Shown here: one piece after another, positions 26,501-37,300 of the stretch
Numbering within the stretch: position 1 is the stretch's first letter
How the letters are laid out: the number at the start of each line of letters is the position of its first letter
Translations under genes and position numbers: made by a program
The notes under the pieces: model-generated
Databases searched by the model: none
Told to the model about the DNA's origin: nothing
Seen by the model: the letters and a program-made list of their open reading frames with translations, nothing else
Assembly (NCBI RefSeq): GCF_964340395.1
Contig: NC_135568.1
Coordinates: 2,452,501 to 2,516,500 of the forward strand
DNA length: 64,000 bases
Direction: 5' to 3'
Source of the DNA: Glandiceps talaboti
Lineage: Eukaryota; Hemichordata; Enteropneusta; Spengelidae

Positions 26501-29500
26501 GGAAGTTTGTAAGGCTTTCTATTGTTCAAACGTACGCCGAAGGTTACCGAGAAAACCGTGATTTGCTCTTCGGGAATCATCGGTCTTTGCTTTCCACAGC
26601 TGCACCATACAAAGAAGCAAAGACCGATGGTTCCCGAAGAGCAAATCACGGTTTTCTCGGTAACCTTCGGCGTACGTTTGAACAATAGAAAGCGTCGAAA
26701 ACTTCCAGAGACGATTACAGAGCTTATAAGCCCCCTATTAACACATCGGAACCATACCCATCACCTCTAGGCTCCTGTCTTGCCTGTGGTGCTAACGGAT
26801 ACCCGTAATTTTCTATTTCATCACCTCATGAATAAAAAAAATCAGACTGTCTTAAAATCTTCTCATGATTAGACTCTGACCAATGCGTGAGGGCGCCCAT
26901 TACAACATACTGACCGGACCGGGCCGGGATGGGTTGATTCTGGTATCACCTGTTGCTATTGGCAAAACAAAGAAACTCACATTTTTCACCTCTTACGTAA
27001 TAAGTCGTTTTCCCTGTGCCCATGACCCAGGCCAATAATATGTTAGAAGTTATTAATACAGAAACATACAATTTAGAATTGATTTTTGATAATTTAAGGT
27101 TAATATATATCTGTGATGGGAAATTATTCAACGAAATACAAATATGAATGTAAGGTAGATGGCAGTATACATCATGAAAGCCAATTTCTAAAACTTTCAG
27201 ACGGTTGGCCATGATGAGGCGCCCTCACGCATCGATCTCTGATCGAGTTGTGACAAGTTTAATAAGGAATTCTGATTTTTTTTATTCATGAGGCCATGAA
27301 ACATAAAATTACGGGTATCCGTTAGCACCACAGACAAGATAAAAGCCTAGAGGTGATGGGTATGGTTTCGATGTGTTAATAGGTGGCTTATAAGCTCTGT
27401 AACCGTCTCTGGAAGTTTGTAAGGCTTTCTATTGTTCAAACGTACGCCGAAGGTTACCGAGAAAACCGTGATTTGCTCTTCGGGAATCATCGGTCTTTGC
27501 TTTCCACAGCTGCACCATACAAAGAAGCAAAGACCGATGGTTCCCGAAGAGCAAATCACGGTTTTCTCGGTAACCTTCGGCGTACGTTTGAACAATAGAA
27601 AGCGTCGAAAACTTCCAGAGACGATTACAGAGCTTATAAGCCCCCTATTAACACATCGGAACCATACCCATCACCTCTAGGCTCCTGTCTTGCCTGTGGT
27701 GCTAACGGATACCCGTAATTTTCTATTTCATCACCTCATGAATAAAAAAAATCAGACTGTCTTAAAATCTTCTCATGATTAGACTCTGACCAATGCGTGA
27801 GGGCGCCCATTACAACATACTATACTGACCGCACCGGGCCGGGATGGGTTGATTCTGGTATCACCTGTTGCTATTGGCAAAACAAAGAAACTCACATTTT
27901 TCACCTCTTACGTAATAAGTCGTTATCCCTGTGCCCATGACCCAGGCCAATAATATGTTAGAAGTTATTAATACAGAAACATACAATTTAGAATTGATTT
28001 TTGATAATTTAAGGTTAATATATATCTGTGATGGGAAATTATTCAACGAAATACAAATATGAATGTAAGGTAGATGGCAGTATACATCATGAAAGCCAAT
28101 TTCTAAAACTTTCAGACGGTTGGCCATGATGAGGCGCCCTCACGCATCGATCTCTGATCGAGTTGTGACAAGTTTAATAAGGAATTCTGATTTTTTTTAT
28201 TCATGAGGCCATGAAACATGAAATTACGGGTATCCGTTAGCACCACAGGCAAGATAAAAGCCTAGAGGTGATGGGTATGGTTTCGATGTGTTAATAGGTG
28301 GCTTATAAGCTCTGTAACCGTCTCTGGAAGTTTGTAAGGCTTTCTATTGTTCAAACGTACGCCGAAGGTTACCGAGAAAACCGTGATTTGCTCTTCGGGA
28401 ATCATCGGTCTTTGCTTTCCACAGCTGCACCATACAAAGAAGCAAAGACCGATGGTTCCCGAAGAGCAAATCACGGTTTTCTCGGTAACCTTCGGCGTAC
28501 GTTTGAACAATAGAAAGCGTCGAAAACTTCCAGAGACGATTACAGAGCTTATAAGCCCCCTATTAACACATCGGAACCATACCCATCACCTCTAGGCTCC
28601 TGTCTTGCCTGTGGTGCTAACGGATACCCGTAATTTTCTATTTCATCACCTCATGAATAAAAAAAATCAGACTGTCTTAAAATCTTCTCATGATTAGACT
28701 CTGACCAATGCGTGAGGGCGCCCATTACAACATACTATACTGACCGCACCGGGCCGGGATGGGTTGATTCTGGTATCACCTGTTGCTATTGGCAAAACAA
28801 AGAAACTCACATTTTTCACCTCTTACGTAATGAGTCGTTTTCCCTGTGCCCATGACCCAGGCCAATAATATGTTAGAAGTTTTTAATACAGAAACATACA
28901 ATTTAGAATTGATTTTTGATAATTTAAGGTTAATATATATCTGTGATGGGAAATTATTCAACGAAATACAAATATGAATGTAAGGTAGATGGCAGTATAC
29001 ATCATGAAAGCCAATTTCTAAAACTTTCAGACGGTTGGCCATGATGAGGCGCCCTCACGCATCGATCTCTGATCGAGTTGTGACAAGTTTAATAAGGAAT
29101 TCTGATTTTTTTTATTCATGAGGCCATGAAACATGAAATTACGGGTATCCGTTAGCACCACAGGCAAGATAAAAGCCTAGAGGTGATGGGTATGGTTTCG
29201 ATGTGTTAATAGGTGGCTTATAAGCTCTGTAACCGTCTCTGGAAGTTTGTAAGGCTTTCTATTGTTCAAACGTACGCCGAAGGTTACCGAGAAAACCGTG
29301 ATTTGCTCTTCGGGAATCATCGGTCTTTGCTTTCCACAGCTGCACCATACAAAGAAGCAAAGACCGATGGTTCCCGAAGAGCAAATCACGGTTTTCTCGG
29401 TAACCTTCGGCGTACGTTTGAACAATAGAAAGCGTCGAAAACTTCCAGAGACGATTACAGAGCTTATAAGCCCCCTATTAACACATCGGAACCATACCCA

Positions 29501-29684
29501 TCACCTCTAGGCTCCTGTCTTGCCTGTGGTGCTAACGGATACCCGTAATTTTCTATTTCATCACCTCATGAATAAAAAAAATCAGACTGTCTTAAAATCT
29601 TCTCATGATTAGACTCTGACCAATGCGTGAGGGCGCCCATTATATATACTGACCGGACCGGGCCGGGATGGGTTGATTCTGGTA
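20551..29684. repeat. Pentameric higher-order repeat, 4570 bp x 2 (monomers 17-21 and 22-26)
   Basis: The order of monomer variants at 20551, 21466, 22376, 23291, 24206 is repeated at 25121, 26036, 26946, 27861, 28776. This includes the short 910-bp step before the third member and the private combination in the fifth member (TAATGAGTCG together with ACATGAAATTACG). Confidence 0.8.
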
Positions 29685-30234
29685 TCACCTGTTGCTATTG
29701 GCAAAACAAAGAAACTCACATTTTTCACCTCTTACGTAATAAGTCGTTTTCCCTGTGCCCATGACCCAGGCCAATAATATGTTAGAAGTTATTAATACAG
29801 AAACATACAATTTAGAATTGATTTTTGATAATTTAAGGTTAATATATATCTGTGATGGGAAATTATTCAACGAAATACAAATATGAATGTAAGGTAGATG
29901 GCAGTATACATCATGAAAGCCAATTTCTAAAACTTTCAGACGGTTGGCCATGATGAGGCGCCCTCACGCATCGATCTCTGATCGAGTTGTGACAAGTTTA
30001 ATAAGGAATTCTGATTTTTTTTATTCATGAGGCCATGAAACATAAAATTACGGGTATCCGTTAGCACCACAGACAAGATAAAAGCCTAGAGGTGATGGGT
30101 ATGGTTTCGATGTGTTAATAGGTGGCTTATAAGCTCTGTAACCGTCTCTGGAAGTTTGTAAGGCTTTCTATTGTTCAAACGTACGCCGAAGGTTACCGAG
30201 AAAACCGTGATTTGCTCTTCGGGAATCATCGGTC

Positions 30235-30549
30235 CATTACTGGGACAAGCCATTAAAGAAGCAAGTCCACTTGTTATCAAAGAGTACCAATATTTACACA
30301 TGTGATGATGGGCTCTTACATAACACAAGTAAACAGTGTAGTTCACAGGGTAAGATCATTTCTAACGAGTGGGTCAATTGAGGCAAACCTTATCTCCGTC
30401 TTATATCAGTTGTTATCAATTTATTAGGCTATTATAAGTAACACTACAAACAGCTTTAGAGATGCAAACAACTTTTATGACACCCGTTTTCGTCAGGCAA
30501 GCCCGCGGGTTTGTTGCACTTGGACCGCTAATGGCTTGTGAATGTCATG
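30235..30549. mobile_element. 315-bp insertion in the last monomer
   Basis: The array sequence GGAATCATCGGTC stops at 30234 and resumes with CTTTGCTTTCCACAGC at 30550, exactly where it should continue. The inserted DNA starts CATTACTGGGACAAGCCATTA and ends TAATGGCTTGTGAATGTCATG. These ends are imperfect inverted repeats sharing ACAAGCCATTA (about 16 of 21 positions). At most one base is duplicated at the target. It is probably a small non-autonomous DNA transposon and contains no gene. Confidence 0.65.
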
Positions 30550-30934
30550 CTTTGCTTTCCACAGCTACACCAAACAATGAAGACAATTTGACATTTATCA
30601 TTCATACAATACGCTCCATTTCTGGACTTTAATTCTAGAAATATGGCACAAAGTTGTAAGTACAGTACAAAATTGAATGAAAGAACATTTGCATGACAAT
30701 AGGTATGTTGAAGGTGGTTGCAATTTGTACAGTGCCAGCAGGGATGAGAACAAGCAATCAGAAACCTAGTTAAATGGTGTATTTGGACATAAATTACACA
30801 TTTCTTTATCTCTGTCTTTAAAAAATTCATTATGAAGTCAGTCAAATAAAATGTTAGTCTGGTAAAATGCATTAGAGGCTTCACTCACGATTTTCTGTAA
30901 AGTACACATTTTGATCAGCAGATGTGGCTATTAA

Positions 30935-31190
30935 CAATATGCAAATATAGGTTCAAATATGCAAATATACAATAAAATAGGCAAACGGATAAAAATGCAG
31001 ATACAGATTGAAACTCCAGGAGTTTGTCAATAATATATGTATCTAAATATGATTACTGATATACAAATGAATTTCCAGTATGCAGTTGTATTTTGAAATA
31101 TGTACTGAAATGTGTATTACAATTGTCATTCTAAAACATGCAAATACTAGATATGCAAATGTGCATATTATTATGCAAATGTAATTTGAA
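30935..31190. repeat. ATGCAAAT-rich repeat cluster
   Basis: ATGCAAAT occurs at about 30940, 30959, 31139, 31153 and 31173, among AAATATGxxxT-type repeats. Four more copies, three of them in a 17-bp tandem TAAATATGCAAATATAA, lie at 31976-32045. Confidence 0.55.
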
Positions 31191-31289
31191 ATATGGAGTA
31201 TTAAAATACAATCCATCCTACTGGACTTACTGTTGTTTTGAGTGGCATCAGTTTCAAGTCCGTACCTTGGACTCCTCTAAAGGTGACTA

Positions 31290-31472
31290 GATGATAGCTA
31301 TTGACAGGTGGTTGGTGATGTGATGGAGTTGAATTGTTGTACATGTTCATTAAGTTATGCTGTATTCATAATCACATGACAATTCAACTCTATCACATGA
31401 CAATTCAACTCTATCACATGACAACTCTATCACATGTCACCAACTACCTTACACTAGATCATCAATCGACCT
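31290..31472. repeat. Imperfect palindrome with 21-bp tandem repeats
   Basis: The left arm GGTGGTTGGTGATGTGATGG pairs with the right arm ending TCACATGTCACCAACTACC. The right arm contains three to four copies of the 21-bp unit TCACATGACAATTCAACTCTA. It resembles a small foldback element whose arm has expanded. Confidence 0.65.
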
Positions 31473-31519
31473 GATGAAGCATCTCAGATAAGATAGCAAT
31501 AATTTTAAAAACAATAATA

Positions 31520-31750
31520 TTATCAACTTATCAATCCGAAGGAAATTTGGAAATTTGAAATATGGTCACCATGTGTGCAGTGTCCTAGTGTTACGCAGGA
31601 AGAACTTGTTGTTTGGTACGGTCAAACTGAGCATCACTTTTCTTACATACTGGGGAATCTTTTATAAACCCAGCTGACTCTGAATGGGTTCAAAGCCAAA
31701 CTGCAGTGGTAAGAGTCACACAAGTTAACCTCTCAGCCATCAACAACCCA
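31520..31750 (-). mobile_element. tRNA-derived SINE, minus-strand copy
   Basis: Read on the minus strand, it matches the element at 51320-51570 over most of its length: TACCACTGCAGT, then a decayed B box (GGCTTTGAACCC), then GGGTTTATAAAAGATTCCCC, ATGGTGACCATAT and CTTCGGATTGATAAG. It is older than the 51-kb copy. Confidence 0.6.
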
Positions 31751-31957
31751 ATGTGACTTTGTTGAGACATTTGTCAAATATGAAAACACACTATCACCAA
31801 GTGTATCCCCCCCCCACTAGTCAGTACTACTATACAATGACCATTTACACTCCAGTACGGTACTACAATCCAAACAACAGCAAAGTCCAGTAGGATAGTC
31901 TTGTAATTCAATATACTCCATCATTAACTTTATACCTGGATGACTGAAAACATTCAT

Positions 31958-32045
31958 ATATATATATATGCATGAAATATGCAGATACAATTAAATATGC
32001 AAATATAATTAAATATGCAAATATAATTACACATATGCAAATGCA
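31958..32045. repeat. (TA)n plus 17-bp ATGCAAAT tandem repeat
   Basis: A TATATATATAT tract is followed by three copies of TAAATATGCAAATATAA with slight variation. Confidence 0.7.
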
Positions 32046-34166
32046 TTTCAATATGGATTTTTTGACATTGGGATTAAAAAATATAGAAGATAGTGAGAAT
32101 AGAATTCTTAGAGTGGCAAGTGTAACCAAACAGGCTTTACCAGGTATCATAGAGTAGCATATTCCTAATATCTTCAGCGGATTTACTTTATGAATTATTT
32201 TCCTTGAAGTAATTATATGTAGAAACTTAAAGGATACTCGTAAGAGTGAAAAACAGTAAATGTATGATTTTAATGTATCATGGATGCATTAGACTAGGTT
32301 TCATCAACTTTTCTACAACAAAACACTTGAAGTAACATTGAACAAGACAGACACAGCTGCCTAGATCATCAGGCACAGCATTTCATCCTAAATTACTGCT
32401 AACATTCAAAGCTATTTTTTGTGAGCCACTTGCCTTGTTTGAATTACAGCCTCAAAACAACATGGCTTCCATTTATGCACTCGCATCTTAATAATTAATA
32501 TGCATGATAATGATTATACTCATTACTTGATTTGCATAATGATTGACTTCACGTCTGAGAATACTCTTCAAGTTTGTCCCTGACAATATTTCTATAAAAA
32601 CAGGAAGGGGAGGGGGAAATTGACAATCAGTACGGAAGGGGGGAGGGTATGGGGAATTCATAACATGAGACTGATTTAGGAGTACACTTGTATTCACTGA
32701 CATTTGCCTATGATTTCTACAACACTGATTGTTACATTTCTATTTATGATAATTCTCATATTTACAAAAAATTCATCTCTAATCATTTGATCACACATAC
32801 ATATCATGTCAAGTTGTAGCACTAAAAAGGGAAGAATGTACCCAGGTTGATGAACATCAACAAAACTGTAGTCAACTATTGTCAGGATGGAGAATGGAAC
32901 TGATGATGTAATCACACATTGTGATGATGCAGAACACTAGAAATGATGATGAAGTAGACACAGATGTCCTTATGATAAAAAATGTGACTTTGGTACATGA
33001 TGTAGAACAGAAGTGATGACATACACTGGCACCATCATGATGTACAACAATTAGAAACTATATCACATACTTCCAATTTGAATGCTACATTTTGACTTGC
33101 ATGCTGTGAATCACCCCCTTGTTGCCCCCACCTTCTTTGAAAGAAATTGAGAAGATGTCGGCTGATATAATGTGTCATTATTGTGTCACTGGTATTTGAG
33201 GAACTTCACACCAAGTCATCTACATTTATACACAGACTAGACACTAGAACTACAATCTACGTTAGCTCTACTTGTCACATTCTTGACTTCTAAGATAAAT
33301 TGACCACACATCAAAAACGTCAACTGATACAAAAAATGACAGCAACAGAAAAGTTTGAATAAACGTTGAAATATATGAATATAAATATTTCATTTACATG
33401 CAGCAAATTGTGCTGACAAATGTACAGGTGCTTTAAAGTATGAGATAAATATAATTTGGTAATAGAAAGCAAACTCATTGTCTAAAGCAGAATATACACT
33501 CTAAGTAATGACCTCCATTATTTCTCCAAAATAGCGACTACACGAACTACATTTGCATTTACAAAATCCTGTTTGTTCCATCCATAATCTTGGGTGGGAA
33601 ATAAAACATAATATTAAGGAGTATTTTGTTAAAATTGTCTGATACCAGACAGGCGGATTGTGTTTTAGGAATCTGGTGAACACAATATGATATATGACAG
33701 TTTGGACAGCTTGGTTCCATTTGGCCCAAATTTTATCTGGTACAAATGGTCAAATATTAATCTTCATGGTTGTGGAATTTGACTAACCACAGTATTTTTC
33801 TGTCTAGGCCAAATTGTACCTATGTCAAATATGTCTGTGCTTTGGCCAGATGAACTGTTATATACTTGTGGATTCTGACTTGTCAAAGTTGTTGTATAGT
33901 CCTGGAACAGTGACTTTGCCTCAAAGTTAACACCCTTATAAAGTCTTAAACCCTAAAAATATTTATCAAATAAAATCAATTTCTGGTCTAATGTCCTAAA
34001 TCAGCCAACCATGCTTCAAGGCTGAAAAACAATTCAAATGAAATACACATGATAAACAGAAATCTACAAAGGTTACATTTAAATATGTCTTCCTCTAGAG
34101 TTACGACATTACTATTTCTCTACAATAATCTGGATGTCTATTCTGTACACTTTGAAAGTTTGTTTC

Positions 34167-34384
34167 TTAACTTGCATCATTTCCATCACCCTCGTGGTTT
34201 TCAGATACAGTTACCATGGTAGCAGCGGATGATGTTGATGATACAAAAGCTGGTGGAGGAGAAGTTGGTATTGATGAAGACGAATGAGGCCTGGCTTTGA
34301 GTTGAACCTTGAGTGCCGATGTAACAGTTGATCCTGATTTTGAACGAGTGAATACAGTCACACTGTGAGGTACACGTCTTCTTT
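34167..34384 (-). CDS. PDE1: PDE1 exon l: last coding exon
   Basis: Acceptor ACACTAG. It opens RRRVPHSVTVFTRSKSGS and ends GDGNDAS then TAA. It is Ser/Thr/Pro-rich with no domain. The split Glu codon agrees with exon k, which is the main reason to join them across a 6.6-kb intron. A different exon between them cannot be excluded. Confidence 0.75.
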
Positions 34385-37300
34385 CTAGTGTGTTTAATAT
34401 GATAGAAAAGATATTATTCTGCTGAGACATTCAATTTTAAAGACTACAGCATTAAAGGAGTATGCACATGTGGTACTGAGTTTTACGACAAAAACAAATA
34501 ACTTTTAATTTCTAGCAAACTTTAATCACATGAAAGTGTGTATTGAATACTTTGCAAAAAGTTGCCAATCATCCGTGTTGTATGTGGTTTACATGTACAC
34601 ACAGAGGCCAGCCATCTTGTTTTGATGTGTTGCCAGTCACTAATGCTTGCATGTTTGACATGTGCTCATCTGCCATTTTGTTTTGAATGTTTTGCCAACA
34701 ACGGCTTGTTAAGCAGTTCATTTCCTTAAATTCTACTTTTAAACTTTGTTTTCTAATTCACAAAAATGCATGGTGGCACTTTTTTTTGATACCTTTATCT
34801 GATACTATATTTCATTTTTAATTCTTAATTCCAATGTGCATACTACCTTTAATAAATGGGAACGCCATACCAAGAAGTGACCATTTGTCTGAAGGAAATA
34901 ATCATTGAGGGGTTATGAATATGCATTGTTCATCTAATGCATATTCATGTTTCCAAAGACCGTGAGGCAAAGGTATAATACTGAAAGAACCATAAGTTTG
35001 TTTATTGGCAACCTAGTGAAAATTTATTTGATGTAAAATCATGAAATGACTCTCCAGAACCCAAAGTTTATGAAAATACCTTTAATTCGTGGCATGGCAT
35101 TTCCCCATTAATGTTTGATTATACTACGTTAGTTCTATATAGTTAGTTGTATAATAAGGAAAGACTGAATATATAGAATTAGAAGTAATTGCATGCAAAT
35201 GTTAAAAGCATTACATACAATATATATAAATGTGAATGTATTTGGAAACACCATGCATATATAGAGAGAATATCTGAAAGACAAGAGAGATAACACGCAA
35301 GTCAGTGCATGCTGGTGAACTTAAAAACTTAAGACTGTGGAGATGGATAAAGAGAAACATTAAACCAAAAATTACTGAAATTATTACTAAAAGGATCACT
35401 CAAGACATGAGGGGGAGCTATTCCTAGGTTAGTTAACTTGCAGTCAGTATCTCTAACTTTTAGTTTGTGGACTAATGGTGCTGTTAGGTGAGTCATTTAG
35501 TTTATAATAGCTATCAATCCATTAGCGTTGTGTTTCTTATTTAGTGTTTGCTGTATTCTGGACAACAACAGACCATGTGGACAGGATGCTTAAACTAGCT
35601 GCAATGGCAACATTTTCTCTTTGACAGACCCTTGATAAAGTGTCTTCACAGTGATAGGTACATTTAATTCAACCATCAAACATACAAGATTGGTTGTGGT
35701 AGAAACACATCAAGTGTGGTTCCGATAATTACAATGTACATTGTACAATATGTAACACTCAAGTAAAAGATTTCCACTGAGTGCCACATTTTAAAGCGTT
35801 CATTTTCACAAATTTCTTTTAATTATTGCTTGTGGGCAACATAATATTAATAATGTTAGTTTTAATAGCACTTTCTCACACTGTGCTCAAAGCACTTTAT
35901 AATTGTCACTGCTGATATGGACCTATAATGGCACAAAGGCTCTTTATACTTCCTAAACTCCTGGGAGCATACAATTCTCTGTAGCCTCTGTTAGTGCATA
36001 GGATTAAGCACTCTAACCATTCAACCATCATGATGACTCCATAACACTGTTTACAAATGAACTACGCCAGTACATTAGAAGGGCCACATTCTAACATTAT
36101 ATTTAAAGCAGTGTTCAACAGTGTTAGTAGTAAATTTGATAAGAATGGTATACATTGGTATGGCACATGCACATAGTGGAATCACTTTACTTGAGTGTTA
36201 CAGGTTGTATAATCAATATGATACGATGTACATTACTTTAAATCAGTCATTGTTTCACTGTATATTATGTAAATTTCCTCAGTAAGGTATATATATATAT
36301 ATATATATATATTAGTCTCCTTGAACCCCCTAATCATATAATAAAAGAATTGTGAATTTAAACAGAAATGTTTGACTTTGTAAGAATTCAAGACTCAGAG
36401 TTTACACTTTCAAAGTAACATTCAATTGTCCATTGATAAAGGGTTATCCAAAATACAGCAAAGTCTAAATAGAAGGTACAATGATAGTTTACTAATATTA
36501 ATAAGTTATATTTAACATTTGAATAACCTAAGATATAGACTGCTTCATCAAGAGATAATACTATTAATAGTAAAAGGGTCTTGTAAAATGGTTGGGAAAA
36601 AGATGATTGAAATGATATGTTTTCTAAGTTATTAAATATTTTTACTATCATTTCAATATTCATAATGCATAATGATTTTGATGTTATTTTGTATTTGTGA
36701 CAAAAATATCCCCCTGATTTCCATGCGTATCGATATTAAATAATCAATACTGTTACTTTTATTTGATTTGAGAATATAACGGATTGAAAGTATGAACTAT
36801 TTTGCAGTCTAATAGCAAAGAAACCTGCTAGGCCAAGTTTGACTAAAACTGTCTTTTCTATGAAACTGTCTTAACAGGTGTCTTCATACAAATAGATAAT
36901 TAGAGTGACAGGCTGGCCTTACGTGGAAAGATTAACTACAAAGTCAGGAATGGATATTGATTTTAATAAGTCAAGAAGACTTCCATTAGGTTTTTCATTT
37001 CACAATTCGACTGGTTTCTTTCATTTCTTAAAAAAGAAAACGGATAAAAAAAGGGAACAGTGAAATTTACCTTCACTTTGAATGATCTGGAAAGACAACA
37101 AATTAAAAACAAACATATGAGTCCATTTGATGTGAACAATTGATGTTCTTAAAAAAACTTTGATATGTTAGTTGGACTCTCTGAATCTTATACATATACA
37201 AGTATTATCCCACAAAATTAAGAAAATTGTACTATTTGATAGAATCTGTTAATCTTAACATATACCACTATGATACTTTTGTATCCCATAAACACAATGT

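Larger units (their letters stand above)
5602..30582. repeat. Tandem array: 27 monomers of ~915 bp, each a foldback element
   Basis: The same ~915-bp sequence repeats head to tail with very little divergence. A constant central block begins at 5958, 6873, 7788, 8703, 9618, 10533, 11442, 12357, 13266, 14181, 15090, 16005, 16903, 17812, 18721, 19636, 20551, 21466, 22376, 23291, 24206, 25121, 26036, 26946, 27861, 28776 and 29685. Spacings are 915, 910, 909 and once 898. Each monomer has a ~310-bp left arm (GCAAAGACCGATGGTTCCCG to GAGGGCGCCC), a ~320-bp centre and a right arm that is the inverted copy. The centre contains CCGGGCCGGGATGG and a long AT-rich stretch. The short frames on both strands (82, 71 and 88 codons) recur only because the DNA repeats, and no transposase is visible. 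The array looks like a non-autonomous long-TIR element that became a satellite. Confidence 0.95.
30583..34166. other. Non-coding DNA between the array and the last PDE1 coding exon
   Basis: No supported exon. The part nearest 34166 should be the PDE1 3' UTR (minus strand), but I could not fix its end. The region holds an ATGCAAAT cluster, a palindrome, an inverted SINE copy and a TATATA stretch near 31958. Short frames such as 30528-30884 minus have no recognisable domain. Confidence 0.5.

Noticed and set aside
5958-30346. Repeated open frames of 82, 71 and 88 codons on both strands of the array, some with GTGKTT resembling a P-loop fragment
   Set aside because: They recur only because the DNA repeats. 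The 82-codon frame appears on both strands because the arms are inverted copies. The GTGKTT is a chance match at the frame's end and is lost in many monomers (GTGITT, GTVKTT).
5602-30582. CRISPR-like or rDNA array
   Set aside because: The monomers are ~915 bp without short repeats and variable spacers, they contain no rRNA-like sequence, and the context is animal DNA.
30528-30884. 118-codon minus-strand frame with clustered Cys/His
   Set aside because: It begins with unique DNA and ends in the array flank and the 315-bp insert. The Cys/His spacing fits no zinc-finger pattern, and there are no splice or start signals.
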